A stretch of DNA of 64,000 nucleotides from Curtobacterium sp. Leaf261 (lineage in GTDB: Bacteria; Actinomycetota; Actinomycetes; Actinomycetales; Microbacteriaceae). The stretch lies in the NCBI RefSeq assembly GCF_001422205.1, contig NZ_LMMJ01000001.1, positions 702,821 to 766,820 of the forward strand, given 5' to 3'. Shown here piece after piece: positions 26,350 through 35,482 of the stretch; position 1 is the stretch's first letter, and every line of letters begins with the position of its first letter. The notes under the pieces are model-generated. The model was not told the DNA's origin, did no database searches, and was given only the letters and a program-made list of their open reading frames with translations. A program made the translations under genes and the position numbers.

Positions 26350-27369
26350 CTAGTCCTTCCGTGCCCGCGAGGGCTGCACGCGCGACGGCTCCCCCGGCAT
26401 CTTCGGGAAGTCCGGCGGGAACGGCATCTCGCCGAGACCGTCCTCCAGGTCACGCTCCCACCAGCCGAGCAGCCCCTCGAGCCGCCCGGGTGACGCGTGC
26501 ATGTCCTCCCACGGGTCACCGGCGCGCTTCAGCCGTCCGGGTGTGGTCGCGATCGTCAGGGTGGTCGGATCGGTGTGCTCGAGCTCGTCCCACTCGAGCG
26601 GCGTGGAGACGGACGCGTGCGGCAGCGCCCGAGGGCTGTAGGCGCCGGCCATCGTGCGGTCGCGGTTCGCCTGGTTGTAGTCCACGAAGATGCGCTGTCC
26701 GCGCTCCTCCTTCCACCACGCCGTCGTGACCTGGTCGGGCATCCGGCGTTCGAGCTCCCGGGCGGCGGCGATCACGGCATGGCGGACGTCGAGGAACTCC
26801 CACTCGGGGTCGATCGGGGCGAACACGTGCAGTCCGCGGTTGCCCGAGGTCTTGATCCACGCGCCGAGACCGACCTCGTCGAGGACCGTCCGGAGCTCCT
26901 GCGCCGCGGGGATCGCATCGCGGAAGTCGGTGCCGGGCTGCGGGTCGAGGTCGATCCGCAGCTGGTCGGGGAAGTCCGGGCGGTCCGCACGCGAGGCCCA
27001 CGGGTGGAACACGACGGTGTTCATCTGCGCGGCCCACACGGCGACCGCAGGTTCGTCGATGACGAGCTGCGGGTGGCTCCGGCCGCTCGGGTAGGTCACC
27101 TCGACGGAGCGGACGTACTCCGGGGCGCCCTTCGGCGGGTTCTTCGAGAAGAACTGCTCGCCGTCGACACCACCCGGGAACCGCTGCAGCGAGATCGGCC
27201 GCCCGCCGTTCGCACGGACGAAGGCGTCGCCGACCTCGACGAGGTAGTTCGCGAGGTCGAGCTTCGTCAGCCCCGCGTCCGGCCAGAGCACTCGGCCGGG
27301 GCTCGAGACGCGAACTTCCCGGTCGCCGTCGGGACCGGGCACCGTCACGGTCGTCGCTTCGCTCACCAT
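26350..27369 (-). CDS. Stand-alone LigD-type polymerase (primase/polymerase domain)
   Basis: 339 residues, essentially only the AEP polymerase domain of LigD. The catalytic acids lie in LRIDLDP (Asp140, Asp142) and IFVDYNQANRDRT (Asp230). SGNRGLHVFAPI carries the nucleotide-binding His. It fills gaps with ribonucleotides or deoxynucleotides in non-homologous end joining. The nuclease and ligase domains are absent, and the neighbouring ATP-dependent ligase probably supplies sealing. TACCGT stands 6 nt before the ATG, which rejects longer in-frame starts. Confidence 0.9.
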   Translation of the reverse strand: MVSEATTVTVPGPDGDREVRVSSPGRVLWPDAGLTKLDLANYLVEVGDAFVRANGGRPISLQRFPGGVDGEQFFSKNPPKGAPEYVRSVEVTYPSGRSHPQLVIDEPAVAVWAAQMNTVVFHPWASRADRPDFPDQLRIDLDPQPGTDFRDAIPAAQELRTVLDEVGLGAWIKTSGNRGLHVFAPIDPEWEFLDVRHAVIAAARELERRMPDQVTTAWWKEERGQRIFVDYNQANRDRTMAGAYSPRALPHASVSTPLEWDELEHTDPTTLTIATTPGRLKRAGDPWEDMHASPGRLEGLLGWWERDLEDGLGEMPFPPDFPKMPGEPSRVQPSRARKD

Positions 27370-27375
27370 CCCTGA

Positions 27376-27381
27376 ACGGTA
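27376..27381 (-). promoter_or_regulatory. -10 box for leaderless start at 27369
   Basis: TACCGT on the minus strand, 6 nt before the polymerase ATG. Confidence 0.6.
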
Positions 27382-27421
27382 CTCATGCACCCCGCGCACC
27401 AGCGGTGAGCCGGTCACCCAG

Positions 27422-27512
27422 GATGCGTCCGCATGCAGCGACATCGTCCTGCGGAACCGACGTCGCATCTGCCCCGCAATGTCGCTCGATGCGCAAACAT
27501 GCAGCGACCAGC
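27422..27512. repeat. Palindromic element, family C copy 1
   Basis: AGCGACAT (27437-27444) and ATGTCGCT (27479-27486) form the inner arms. GCATGC/GATGCG sequences lie outside, and GCATGCAGCGAC recurs in part as CATGCAGCGACC near 27498. It sits in the divergent gap upstream of the DUF429 gene. Related elements lie at 52744-52900. Confidence 0.6.
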
Positions 27513-27546
27513 CCCACGAGCCGCTCCGGCCGGAGCCACGACCGGG

Positions 27547-27552
27547 CAGACT
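27547..27552 (+). promoter_or_regulatory. -10-like box for leaderless start at 27559
   Basis: CAGACT, 6 nt before the GTG of the DUF429 gene. Confidence 0.45.
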
Positions 27553-27558
27553 CGACAC

Positions 27559-28404
27559 GTGACGGATGCGGCGTACCTCGGGGTGGACCTGGCCTGGGGC
27601 GAGGGCTCCCCCACGCGGCCGGCCAACGAGACGGGGCTCGCTGCACTCGCTCGCGACGGCACCGTGCTCGACGCCGGCTGGGCCCGCGGGCTCGACGCCG
27701 TCGAGACGTGGATCGCCGACCGGCTCGGACCTCGGACCCTCGTCGCGGTCGACGCCTCGCTCGTGGTGACGAACCCGGCGCGGACGATGCGTGCCGGGGA
27801 GCGGCAGGTCGCTTCGCGCTACGGCCGGTGGCGCGTCGCCGCGAACCCGACGAACCTCGGCACCCCGCACCAGGCCGGCGCACGACTGCTCGACCGGTTG
27901 GCGTCGCACGACGTCGGGTACGTGTCGGACACGGCGTCGATGCGGGAGCGGACCGGCCCAGCGGTGTTCGAGTGCTACCCGTACACGACCATCGTCGGGG
28001 TCGAGGAGCTCGGCTACGACGACGAGCGCCCGCGGTACAAGCGCCTCGACACGAGCATCCCCCGGCCGGAGGCCCGCGCGCGTCGCGCAGTCGCCTTCGA
28101 CGAGCTCGTCCGGCGGATCGGCACGCTCGCCGACCCACCGCTCCGGCTCGAGACCCACCCGACGACCGCCGAGCTCGTCACCGAGCCGTCGGGCATCGTC
28201 GATCGCGCGTACAAGCACCGCGAGGACCTGCTCGACGGCGCCCTCTGCGCATGGACCGCAGCGTACTGGGAGCGGCACGGCGACGAACGCGTGCAGGTCC
28301 TCGGCACCGACGGGCTGGTCCCCGAGGACGCCCCGGACGCACTCGGCCGCCGGCCGGGCATCGTCGCGCCCGCTCGCCCCGAGCAGCGCCGGCCGCGTCC
28401 GTGA
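27559..28404 (+). CDS. DUF429 family protein
   Basis: 281 residues from a GTG. It starts with GVDLAWGEGSPTRPANETG, the RNase H-like first strand typical of DUF429, then VAVDASLVV with the conserved Asp, and VFECYPYTTIVG. FDELVRR and KHREDLLDGALCAWTAAYW complete the domain. The RNase H-like fold suggests nucleic-acid or phosphoester chemistry, but no activity is established. It is leaderless by spacing and appears monocistronic. Confidence 0.8.
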   Translation: MTDAAYLGVDLAWGEGSPTRPANETGLAALARDGTVLDAGWARGLDAVETWIADRLGPRTLVAVDASLVVTNPARTMRAGERQVASRYGRWRVAANPTNLGTPHQAGARLLDRLASHDVGYVSDTASMRERTGPAVFECYPYTTIVGVEELGYDDERPRYKRLDTSIPRPEARARRAVAFDELVRRIGTLADPPLRLETHPTTAELVTEPSGIVDRAYKHREDLLDGALCAWTAAYWERHGDERVQVLGTDGLVPEDAPDALGRRPGIVAPARPEQRRPRP

Positions 28405-28466
28405 GCGGCGCCGGAGCGGTACGCCGGACTGGAGGGACGGTGCGGGCCCGCCCCGCGCCTCCCGGC

Positions 28467-28472
28467 TAGGGT
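28467..28472 (+). promoter_or_regulatory. -10 box for leaderless start at 28479
   Basis: TAGGGT, 6 nt before the GTG of the glycosyltransferase gene. Confidence 0.6.
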
Positions 28473-28478
28473 TGGTCC

Positions 28479-29690
28479 GTGACCGACGCGCGCACCGACC
28501 GACTGCGCATCGCGCTGGTCTCCCTCCACACCTCCCCCGGCGACGAGCCGGGATCCGGCGAGGTCGGGGGCATGAACGTCGTGGTCCGACACCAGGCCGA
28601 GGCGCTCGCGGACCTCGGACACGCGGTCGAGGTGATCACCCGGCGATCCTCGCCGGACCAGCCCGACGTCGTCGAGCTCGTCGAGGGCGTCTGCCTCCGC
28701 TTCCTGTCCGCGGGGCCTGCCGAGGCGGTCCCGAAGGGCGAACACGACGCGTTCATCGAGCCGTTCCGCGACGGCCTCGCCGCACTCGACCGCGAGTTCG
28801 ACGTGTTCCACTCGCACCACTGGTTCTCCGGCATGGCCGCCCTCCCCGTCGCCCGCGACCGCGGCGTCCCGCACGTGCAGTCCTTCCACTCGATCGCCGC
28901 CGACGCCACCACGCCGCTGTCCGAGGGCGAGCGCCCCGAGTCCGCCGGACGGATGGCGGGCGAGACGTTCCTCGCGCGGTCGTCGGACGCCGTCGTCGCG
29001 ATCAGCGAGGCCGAGGCGACGACGATCCGCACCCGGCTCGGCGCACCCGCGGACCGCGTGGTGATCGTGCCTCCCGGTGTCGACGGGTCCGTGTTCCGCC
29101 CCGCGACCGGCGGCATGCGAGCACGACGGCCCTACGCCGTGGCCGCGGCCCGGGTCCAACCGCTCAAGGGCCTCGACCTCGCGATCGCCGCGATCGCCGC
29201 CGTGCCCGAGGACGTCCGCCCGGACCTCGTCATCGCTGGTGACGCGTCGAGCGAGGCCGGTGGCTACGTCGAGGAGCTGCGCGCGATGGCCGCAGACCTC
29301 GGGATCGCCGACAGGGTGCACTTCGTCGGACCGCAGTCCCGGCCCGACCTGGCGATGCTCTTCCGCGGATCGAGCCTCGTGCTCGTGCCCTCGCACTCCG
29401 AGACGTACGGCCTCGTCGCGCTCGAGGGTTCGGCCTCCGGCGTCCCCGTCGTCGCGGCGGCCACCGGCGGACTCCGCGAGGCGGTCGTGCACGGTGAGAC
29501 CGGTGTCGTACTCGAGTCCCGCGAGGCCACCGACTGGGCCGCCGCGATCACCCGGATCCTCACCGACCCGGAGCACGCACGGCAGCTCGCGACAGCGGGC
29601 CGGGAGCACGCCGAACGCCTCAGCTGGGAGCAGTCGGCCGCCGGGCTCGTGGACGTCTACCGCCGGGTCCGTCGGGTCCCCGGCGTCTGA
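28479..29690 (+). CDS. GT4 glycosyltransferase, MshA-like
   Basis: 403 residues with a GT-B fold. The N-domain carries LHTSPGDEPGSGEVGGMNVV, closely matching the MshA / sucrose-phosphate-synthase glycine loop. HSHHWFSG and SFHSIA follow. The C-domain has AARVQPLKGLDLAI and the retaining EX7E motif in SETYGLVALEGS. MshA transfers GlcNAc from UDP-GlcNAc to inositol phosphate in mycothiol synthesis. No other mycothiol gene is here, so the exact acceptor is uncertain. The next gene follows after 5 nt. Confidence 0.75.
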   Translation: MTDARTDRLRIALVSLHTSPGDEPGSGEVGGMNVVVRHQAEALADLGHAVEVITRRSSPDQPDVVELVEGVCLRFLSAGPAEAVPKGEHDAFIEPFRDGLAALDREFDVFHSHHWFSGMAALPVARDRGVPHVQSFHSIAADATTPLSEGERPESAGRMAGETFLARSSDAVVAISEAEATTIRTRLGAPADRVVIVPPGVDGSVFRPATGGMRARRPYAVAAARVQPLKGLDLAIAAIAAVPEDVRPDLVIAGDASSEAGGYVEELRAMAADLGIADRVHFVGPQSRPDLAMLFRGSSLVLVPSHSETYGLVALEGSASGVPVVAAATGGLREAVVHGETGVVLESREATDWAAAITRILTDPEHARQLATAGREHAERLSWEQSAAGLVDVYRRVRRVPGV

Positions 29691-29695
29691 ACTCC

Positions 29696-30334
29696 GTGAC
29701 GCTCGACCTCGCGCGGTTCTGGTCGCTGCTCGACGCGCTGCCGGTCGAGGCGGACGCCGAGTTCCTGTACGACGCCGGGACCCCGGACGGCGCGCTCCGT
29801 CGCGCGAACCTCGACCGGTACCTGTCGCTGCTGCACGACGCGGGCTCCCGGGTCCTCATGCTCGCCGAGGCGCCCGGCTGGCGCGGCATGACGAACACCG
29901 GGGTGCCGTTCACGAGCGTCCGGGAACTCGATGCCCGGCCCGGCCTCGTGACGGGCGACGAGGCCGGCGACGGGTTCCGCGTCCCACCGGAACCGACGGC
30001 CCCGTGGGAGGCCTCGTCGCGCATCGTCTGGTCAGCGCTCCGGGACTGGTCCGTCCCGCTGCCCGTGGCATGGGGTGTGTTCCCGCACCACCCGTTCGTC
30101 GCTGGAGACCGCCTCACGAATCGCACCCCGCGTCCCGCCGAGGTCCGGGCCGGTGCGCCGATCGCGCTCGAACTGGCGTCGGCGATGGGGATCGAGCACG
30201 TCGTCGCCGTCGGGAGGAAGGCACAGGGTGCACTGGCGGACGCGGGCGTCGACGCCGTTGCGGTGCGGCACCCGGCGCAGGGCGGAGCTCGGCAGTTCAC
30301 CGAGCAGCTGGCCGCGTTCGCGGCAGCACACTGA
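29696..30334 (+). CDS. Uracil-DNA-glycosylase-superfamily protein
   Basis: 212 residues from a GTG 5 nt after the preceding stop. LMLAEAPGWRGMTNTGVPFT corresponds to motif 1 with the water-activating region. VAVGRKAQGAL is the central strand and VRHPAQGGARQFTEQL resembles the H-P-(S/A)-containing motif 2. This supports a base-excision glycosylase fold, but the catalytic Asp/Asn of classical UDGs is not obvious, so substrate and activity are uncertain. Co-transcription with a glycosyltransferase looks incidental. Confidence 0.6.
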   Translation: MTLDLARFWSLLDALPVEADAEFLYDAGTPDGALRRANLDRYLSLLHDAGSRVLMLAEAPGWRGMTNTGVPFTSVRELDARPGLVTGDEAGDGFRVPPEPTAPWEASSRIVWSALRDWSVPLPVAWGVFPHHPFVAGDRLTNRTPRPAEVRAGAPIALELASAMGIEHVVAVGRKAQGALADAGVDAVAVRHPAQGGARQFTEQLAAFAAAH

Positions 30335-30378
30335 GGCCACCGCGGCACCGCGGCACCGCGACGCACCCGCCGGTCAGC

Positions 30379-30807
30379 TCACTCCGTCTCGATCGTCACG
30401 CCCTTCGCCCGCAGCTCCGCGTCGACGTGCGCCGGGAGCGGTGCGACGGTCCACACGGCCTCGAGCGCCGGCAGGTCGACGATGTCCGACCACGTCTGCG
30501 GGTCGTAGCGGTCGTCGTCACCGTCCCAGTCCGGGTGCACGTCCTGGTAGATCTCGAGCGTGCCGTCGATGGTCAGCGTCGTGACGAGCTCGAGCTGGGC
30601 GGGCATCACGTCGAGCGATGCGTAGTACTCCCGGGCGAGCGCGTCCTGTCCCTCGACGGCGTCGCCCTCCTCGTCGCCGTCCTCCGCCCCGCCGGTGTAC
30701 GGCACGAGCACGTCGAGGTCGTAGCACAGCGCCTCGAGCACGAGCAGTTTGGCGTTGAAGTCGGCGAAGTCGTAGGGCTCTTCGGTTCCGTTCGAGGCAG
30801 CGTCCAT
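30379..30807 (-). CDS. Acidic hypothetical protein
   Basis: 142 residues, strongly acidic, with an Asp/Glu cluster (GGAEDGDEEGDAVEG, about residues 39-53). The rest is a compact soluble fold with FNAKLLVLEALCYDLDVLVP and LTIDGTLEIYQDVHPDWDG. It resembles DUF6892-type or immunity-like small proteins but I cannot assign a family. TACGAT lies 7 nt before the ATG. A long hairpin separates it from the synthetase gene upstream, so it is probably transcribed alone. Confidence 0.65.
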   Translation of the reverse strand: MDAASNGTEEPYDFADFNAKLLVLEALCYDLDVLVPYTGGAEDGDEEGDAVEGQDALAREYYASLDVMPAQLELVTTLTIDGTLEIYQDVHPDWDGDDDRYDPQTWSDIVDLPALEAVWTVAPLPAHVDAELRAKGVTIETE

Positions 30808-30814
30808 GGCGAGG

Positions 30815-30820
30815 ATCGTA
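30815..30820 (-). promoter_or_regulatory. -10 box for start at 30807
   Basis: TACGAT on the minus strand, 7 nt before the ATG. No ribosome-binding site is seen. Confidence 0.5.
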
Positions 30821-30826
30821 GACCGG

Positions 30827-30903
30827 CCGCCTGACGGACGCGCGGAACGGACCGGACGGGAGGCGCGCCTCCAGTCCGGTCCGCAGCGGACGCCATCAGG
30901 CGG
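30827..30903. terminator. 77-bp hairpin after the synthetase gene
   Basis: CCGCCTGA (30827-30834) pairs with TCAGGCGG (30896-30903). The inner 34-bp palindrome (30849-30882, one mismatched pair) is built on GGACGGGAGGC and GCCTCCAGTCC. It lies 18 nt past the synthetase stop. It lacks a T-run but is the only candidate terminator here. Confidence 0.6.
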
Positions 30904-30920
30904 TCGCCACCCGACCGGTG

Positions 30921-33704
30921 TCAGGACGCGGGGACGTCCTCGTCGATCGCCGCGCGGAGCACGGCTGCCAGCTCGGTGACGTGCGGCTCCCGCAGCAGCG
31001 AGGAGTGCTCGCTCTCGAGCCGCGGCCAGCGCATGTCACCGGTCAGGAACTCCGCCCACGCCTCGCGGCCGTCGGGGTTGTTGTCCGCCTGCACGAACGT
31101 CACGCGGCCGTCGTACTGCGGCACCCTGTAGCGCTTCGACATGAGCGACGCCTGGTCGAACAGCGCGTCGAACTGCTTCTGCCCCGAGTACTGGAACACA
31201 CCCGCTCCGTACGCGCGGATCCGGCGGCCGACGCGGCGGAACTGCGCCGCGCCTCCCGGCAGGACACGGCGGACCTGCTTGTCGACCGTCCGGAGGACCG
31301 CCGCGATCGCGGGGTTGGCGTTCTCGCGGTCGGGGAGCCTCGCGAACTCGAGGGCACCCTGCTCAGCGGTGGTGCGCGGGAGGTAGGTGTCGAGGAGCAC
31401 GACGTGCTCGACGACCTCGCCCGCGGTGGTCAGCATCCTCGAGATCTGAAGGGCGACGAGCCCACCGAGCGAGTGTCCGACGATGAGGTACGGACCGTGG
31501 GGCTGGACGACCCGCATGAGCTCGAGGTACCGCTTGGCGGACGCCTCGATGCTCCAGTCCGGGAACGTCCGGCGCTCGAGACCGTGCTGCTGGAAGGCGT
31601 ACACGTCATGCCCGGCGAGGTGCCGGGACAGCGGCAGGAACGTCAGCGCGAGCGCGCCGGCACCCGTGATGCAGAAGACCGGCGAGCCGCTCCCGCCACT
31701 CGTCAGCTTGACGACGTCCGGGTGGCTCGGGATCGCGGCGGCCCCGGAGCGGACCCGGCGCGCGAACTCGCGGACGGTCGGGTTCTCGAGGATCTCCGAC
31801 GACCGGAGGTCCACGCCGATGCGCTCCTGCACCGTGGCGAGCATCTCCTCGGCGGACAGCGAGTCGCCACCGAGCTCGGCGAAGTCGTCGTCGAGTCCCA
31901 CCGACGGGAGACCGAGGACCTCGGCCCAGATCTGGCCGACCACGAGCTCCCACTGGTCGAAGGTCGTCTCGGACATCTCGGTGCCGGTGGACTCGGCGGC
32001 ACCGACGACCACCTGCGCGGCGTCGACCTCGGAGTCCGTCGCGGTGACGGTCGGTGCCGTGACCGGCGTCGTCGCGCCGGGGGCCGGGACCGCGGGCAGC
32101 TGTGCACGGTCGACCTTGCCGCGCTCGTTCCGCGGGAGCACGATCATCGGCACGATCGCACCGGGGACCATGTAGTCCGGCAGCTGGTCGCGGAGTGCCC
32201 GACGGATCGCCGCGGGCGACGCGGTCCGCCGGCCGGAGCGCTGCACGACGTAGGCCACGAGGCGCGTCGGTGCCGGTGGGTTCTTGACGGCGAGCACGAT
32301 GGCGTCCTGGACACCGTCGAGCGCACGGATGGCGGCCTCGACCTCGCTCGGCTCGACGAGGTAGCCACGGACCTTGACCGCGTCGTCCGCGCGACCGAGG
32401 AGCGTGATGCGCCCCTCGGCGTCGAACCGGCCGAGGTCGCCCTGCTTCCACGTCGGGGTGCCGTCGTCGTCGACGCCGGCTCGCGCCGCCGTCTGCTCCG
32501 GGGCGCCCCAGTACCCGGCCGTCATGGCGTCGGAGACGACCTGGATGTCGCCGGTCTCGCCGACGTCGGCCAGCGATCCGTCCGCGCGGAGGATCCTGAC
32601 CTCCTTGCCGAACGCGATCCGGCCGGAGGGGACGGGACCGTCGGGGATCGGGTCCCCCGGGGCGATCTCGTTGAAGGCGATCACGTTCGTCTCGCTCGAG
32701 CCGGTCCAGTTGAAGAAGGACGCGTCCTCGTGCATGAACGGCCGGAGCGCGGCGATGTCCGGACCGGTGATCGCTTCGCCGACCGTCGCGAACATCCGGA
32801 CGCCGTGCAGCCGCGACTCGTCGGCGTCGAGGGCTGCGACGACCGAGCGCACGAGGTGCGGTGTGCAGTGGAACGTCGTGACCCGCTGGTCCACGATCCA
32901 CGCCATGAGCTTCTCGATCCCGGTGTCGCGGGGATCGACGATGTGGACGCTCGCGCCGGCGAGCAGCCCGGTGACGACGAGCGAGAACCCTGCGGCGAAC
33001 CCGTGCGGCAGGACCGAGGAGACCCGGTCATTAGCACCGATCCGGAAGGCGATCCGCTCACTCGCGGCGTCGACGAGCACCTGTCGGTGCGTCATGACGA
33101 CGCCCTTCGGCGCCCCGGTCGAGCCGGAGGTGAAGATGATGGTGATACCGTCACGACCACCGCGCTCGAGGCCTGCCGGAACGAGGGGGATCGCGTCGTC
33201 GCCCGCCGCGACGGCAGCGGCGTCACCGAGCATGGACGACAGCGCGTGCACTCGGTCGGCACCGTCGACGAGCGGCAGCGAGTACTCGTGGTTCGCGTCG
33301 TCGGCGATGACCTCGCGGATGCCGGCGAGCCGGATCACGTGCTCGAGACGCGCCTGCGGGAGGTGTGGATCGAGCGCGACGAACAGCCGCCCGGCCTTGA
33401 CGAGCCCGAGCATCGCGAGGACACCGTCGGTGCCGTGCGCGGTCATCAGTCCGACCGGGACGGTGTCGCCACCGAGGGTCGGTCCGACACCGGGGCCGGT
33501 GTGGTCGTCCGGCGCGAGTCGGTCGTCCAACAGCACGGCGAGCGCGCCCGTGAGTCGATCGGTCTCGCGGTAGGTGAGCGAACGGCTGGCGTCGGTGAGT
33601 GCCGAGCCGTCGGGGTTGGTGGCTGCGGAGATCGCGAGTCCCTCGATGAGGGACCCGACGGGCTCCGAGTCGATCTGCGCCTGGGAGTGGGCGTGGGTCA
33701 ACAA
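30921..33704 (-). CDS. Single-module NRPS-like synthetase: adenylation-carrier-thioesterase
   Basis: 927 residues. The adenylation domain is at 20-535: P-loop FTSGSTGAPKGVV at 191, NWTGSSETN at 332, GDLGRFD at 422, and catalytic Lys530 in ERGKVDR. The carrier domain is at 580-655, with the phosphopantetheine Ser615 in LGGDSLS. The type-I thioesterase is at 670-925: Ser745 in GHSLGG, Asp772 and His900. There is no condensation domain. This order matches synthetases that dimerise or cyclise one acid substrate on the thioesterase, though a fatty acid or amino acid is possible. The start is TTG with GGGAGG 8 nt upstream. No tailoring genes are adjacent. The next upstream gene is a divergent amino-acid permease. 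Confidence 0.88.
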   Translation of the reverse strand: MLTHAHSQAQIDSEPVGSLIEGLAISAATNPDGSALTDASRSLTYRETDRLTGALAVLLDDRLAPDDHTGPGVGPTLGGDTVPVGLMTAHGTDGVLAMLGLVKAGRLFVALDPHLPQARLEHVIRLAGIREVIADDANHEYSLPLVDGADRVHALSSMLGDAAAVAAGDDAIPLVPAGLERGGRDGITIIFTSGSTGAPKGVVMTHRQVLVDAASERIAFRIGANDRVSSVLPHGFAAGFSLVVTGLLAGASVHIVDPRDTGIEKLMAWIVDQRVTTFHCTPHLVRSVVAALDADESRLHGVRMFATVGEAITGPDIAALRPFMHEDASFFNWTGSSETNVIAFNEIAPGDPIPDGPVPSGRIAFGKEVRILRADGSLADVGETGDIQVVSDAMTAGYWGAPEQTAARAGVDDDGTPTWKQGDLGRFDAEGRITLLGRADDAVKVRGYLVEPSEVEAAIRALDGVQDAIVLAVKNPPAPTRLVAYVVQRSGRRTASPAAIRRALRDQLPDYMVPGAIVPMIVLPRNERGKVDRAQLPAVPAPGATTPVTAPTVTATDSEVDAAQVVVGAAESTGTEMSETTFDQWELVVGQIWAEVLGLPSVGLDDDFAELGGDSLSAEEMLATVQERIGVDLRSSEILENPTVREFARRVRSGAAAIPSHPDVVKLTSGGSGSPVFCITGAGALALTFLPLSRHLAGHDVYAFQQHGLERRTFPDWSIEASAKRYLELMRVVQPHGPYLIVGHSLGGLVALQISRMLTTAGEVVEHVVLLDTYLPRTTAEQGALEFARLPDRENANPAIAAVLRTVDKQVRRVLPGGAAQFRRVGRRIRAYGAGVFQYSGQKQFDALFDQASLMSKRYRVPQYDGRVTFVQADNNPDGREAWAEFLTGDMRWPRLESEHSSLLREPHVTELAAVLRAAIDEDVPAS

Positions 33705-33988
33705 GGGTGAAACCTCCCGTTTCGGGTTCGGGGGTCAGTCAGTGGTTGGGTGTCACGGTACCCGCCGGTCCACAGCTCGTCCATAGATGAGCGTCGATCA
33801 TGCGGGGTCCCGCCTCATTGCCCGCGTCGGTCGGGATGTGGTCGACGCAAGCTGGAGTGGCTGTCCGATGGTTGTTCGGAACCGGTGGACAGGTGGTTCG
33901 GTCCTCCCCGCGCGAACGGCGTGTTGCAGGCAGCGGAGAGGTTGCTGTGAGGACGGACAGGTTCCGGGGAACCGCGTCAGGCTGAGGC
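33705..33988. other. Divergent intergenic region of synthetase and permease
   Basis: 284 bp. On the synthetase side there is a GGGAGG ribosome-binding site. I see no strong -10/-35 pair and no long palindrome, only short repeats such as TTCGGGTTCGGG. It presumably holds both promoters. Confidence 0.4.
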
Positions 33989-35443
33989 ATGGCAACCACG
34001 ACTCCCACCGCGGCCCCGGACGGCGACACCGAGCTGAAACGCGTCATCGGCCCGAAGCTCCTGCTGTTGTTCATCGTCGGCGACATCCTCGGGACGGGTG
34101 TCTACGCCCTCACCGGACAGGTCGCCGCGGAGGTCGGGGGCGCCGCGTGGGTGCCCTTCCTCGTGGCGTTCGGCGTGGCGCTCCTCACCGCGTTCTCCTA
34201 CCTGGAGCTCGTGACGAAGTACCCGCAGACGGCGGGTGCCGCGCTCTACGTGCACAAGGCGTTCGGCATCCACTTCGTCACGTTCATCGTGACGTTCGTG
34301 GTGATGTGCTCCGGGATCACGTCGGCGTCGACGGCGTCCAGGGCGTTCGCCGCGAACCTCGGCGTCGGGTTCGGCCTCGAGCTGCCGAACGGCGTGGTGA
34401 TGCTCATCGCGATGCTCTTCATGCTGCTCGTGATGGCGGTGAACTTCCGCGGGGTCAGCGAGAGCGTCAAGACGAACGTCGTGCTCACCCTCGTCGAGCT
34501 GTCCGGCCTCGTGATGGTGATCCTCATCGGGTTCTGGGCGATCGCCGGTGGGAACGCGGACTTCTCGCGGGTCGTGCTCTTCGAGAGCCCGTCGGACAAG
34601 TCCCTGCTGCTGTCCATCTCGGCGGCGACCTCGCTGGCGTTCTTCGCGATGGTGGGGTTCGAGGACTCGGTGAACATGGCCGAGGAGACCAAGGACCCGT
34701 CGCGGATCTTCCCGAAGGTCATGCTCACGGGACTCTCGATCACGGCGGTCATCTACGTGCTCGTCGGCATCGTCGCCGTCGCGATCGTTCCGGTCGGTCA
34801 GCTCGCCGACAACGAGACCCCCCTCGTCACCGTCGTGAACACCGCCGCACCCGGGTTCCCGATCGGGGCGCTGCTGCCCTTCATCTCGATGTTCGCCGTC
34901 GCGAACAGCGCGCTGATCAACATGATGATGGCGTCGCGTCTGCTCTACGGGATGAGCAAGCAGGGGGTCCTCCCGGGCTTCCTGTCGAAGGTCAGCCCGA
35001 CCCGCAGGACCCCGTCGGCCGCGATCGTCTTCACCACACTGCTGTCCCTGGCGCTCATCGGCTGGGTGTCGCTCTCGCCGGAGTCCCCCATCGTGGCCGT
35101 GCTCGGTGGCACGACGTCGCTCCTGCTCCTCGCGGTGTTCGCGGTCGTGAACGTCGTGGTGCTCGTGCTCCGGAAGGACCGGGTGGAGCACAAGCACTTC
35201 CGGGCCGGGGTCGTGGTGCCGCTCATCGGGGTCGTGGCGTGCGTGTGGCTCGTGCTCCCGGTGTCCTCGGGCCGTGCGGTCGAGCAGTACCAGATCGCCG
35301 GGGGCCTGCTCGCGATCGGGATCGTCCTCTGGGCGGTGACGTGGTTCTCGCGGCGGCGTCGCGGGTCCGCCGAGGTCGGCTCGTCCGGATCGGCGGAGAC
35401 GGCGTCGGAGTCTGCGTCTGCGGAGGCGTCGCCGGAGCGCTGA
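33989..35443 (+). CDS. APC-family amino-acid permease
   Basis: 484 residues with twelve membrane helices starting at about residue 26. The first helix contains the unwound GDILGTGVYALTG motif of the APC fold and helix 6 contains AMVGFEDSVNMAEET. N- and C-termini are hydrophilic, the latter Ser/Glu/Ala-rich. It is a secondary transporter of amino acids or amines, and substrate class cannot be told from sequence. It is divergent to the synthetase gene and may supply or export a related compound, which is inference. Confidence 0.88.
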   Translation: MATTTPTAAPDGDTELKRVIGPKLLLLFIVGDILGTGVYALTGQVAAEVGGAAWVPFLVAFGVALLTAFSYLELVTKYPQTAGAALYVHKAFGIHFVTFIVTFVVMCSGITSASTASRAFAANLGVGFGLELPNGVVMLIAMLFMLLVMAVNFRGVSESVKTNVVLTLVELSGLVMVILIGFWAIAGGNADFSRVVLFESPSDKSLLLSISAATSLAFFAMVGFEDSVNMAEETKDPSRIFPKVMLTGLSITAVIYVLVGIVAVAIVPVGQLADNETPLVTVVNTAAPGFPIGALLPFISMFAVANSALINMMMASRLLYGMSKQGVLPGFLSKVSPTRRTPSAAIVFTTLLSLALIGWVSLSPESPIVAVLGGTTSLLLLAVFAVVNVVVLVLRKDRVEHKHFRAGVVVPLIGVVACVWLVLPVSSGRAVEQYQIAGGLLAIGIVLWAVTWFSRRRRGSAEVGSSGSAETASESASAEASPER

Positions 35444-35482
35444 CTGTGCCGGGGTGCCGCGCTGCCGCGGTGCCGTGACGCT

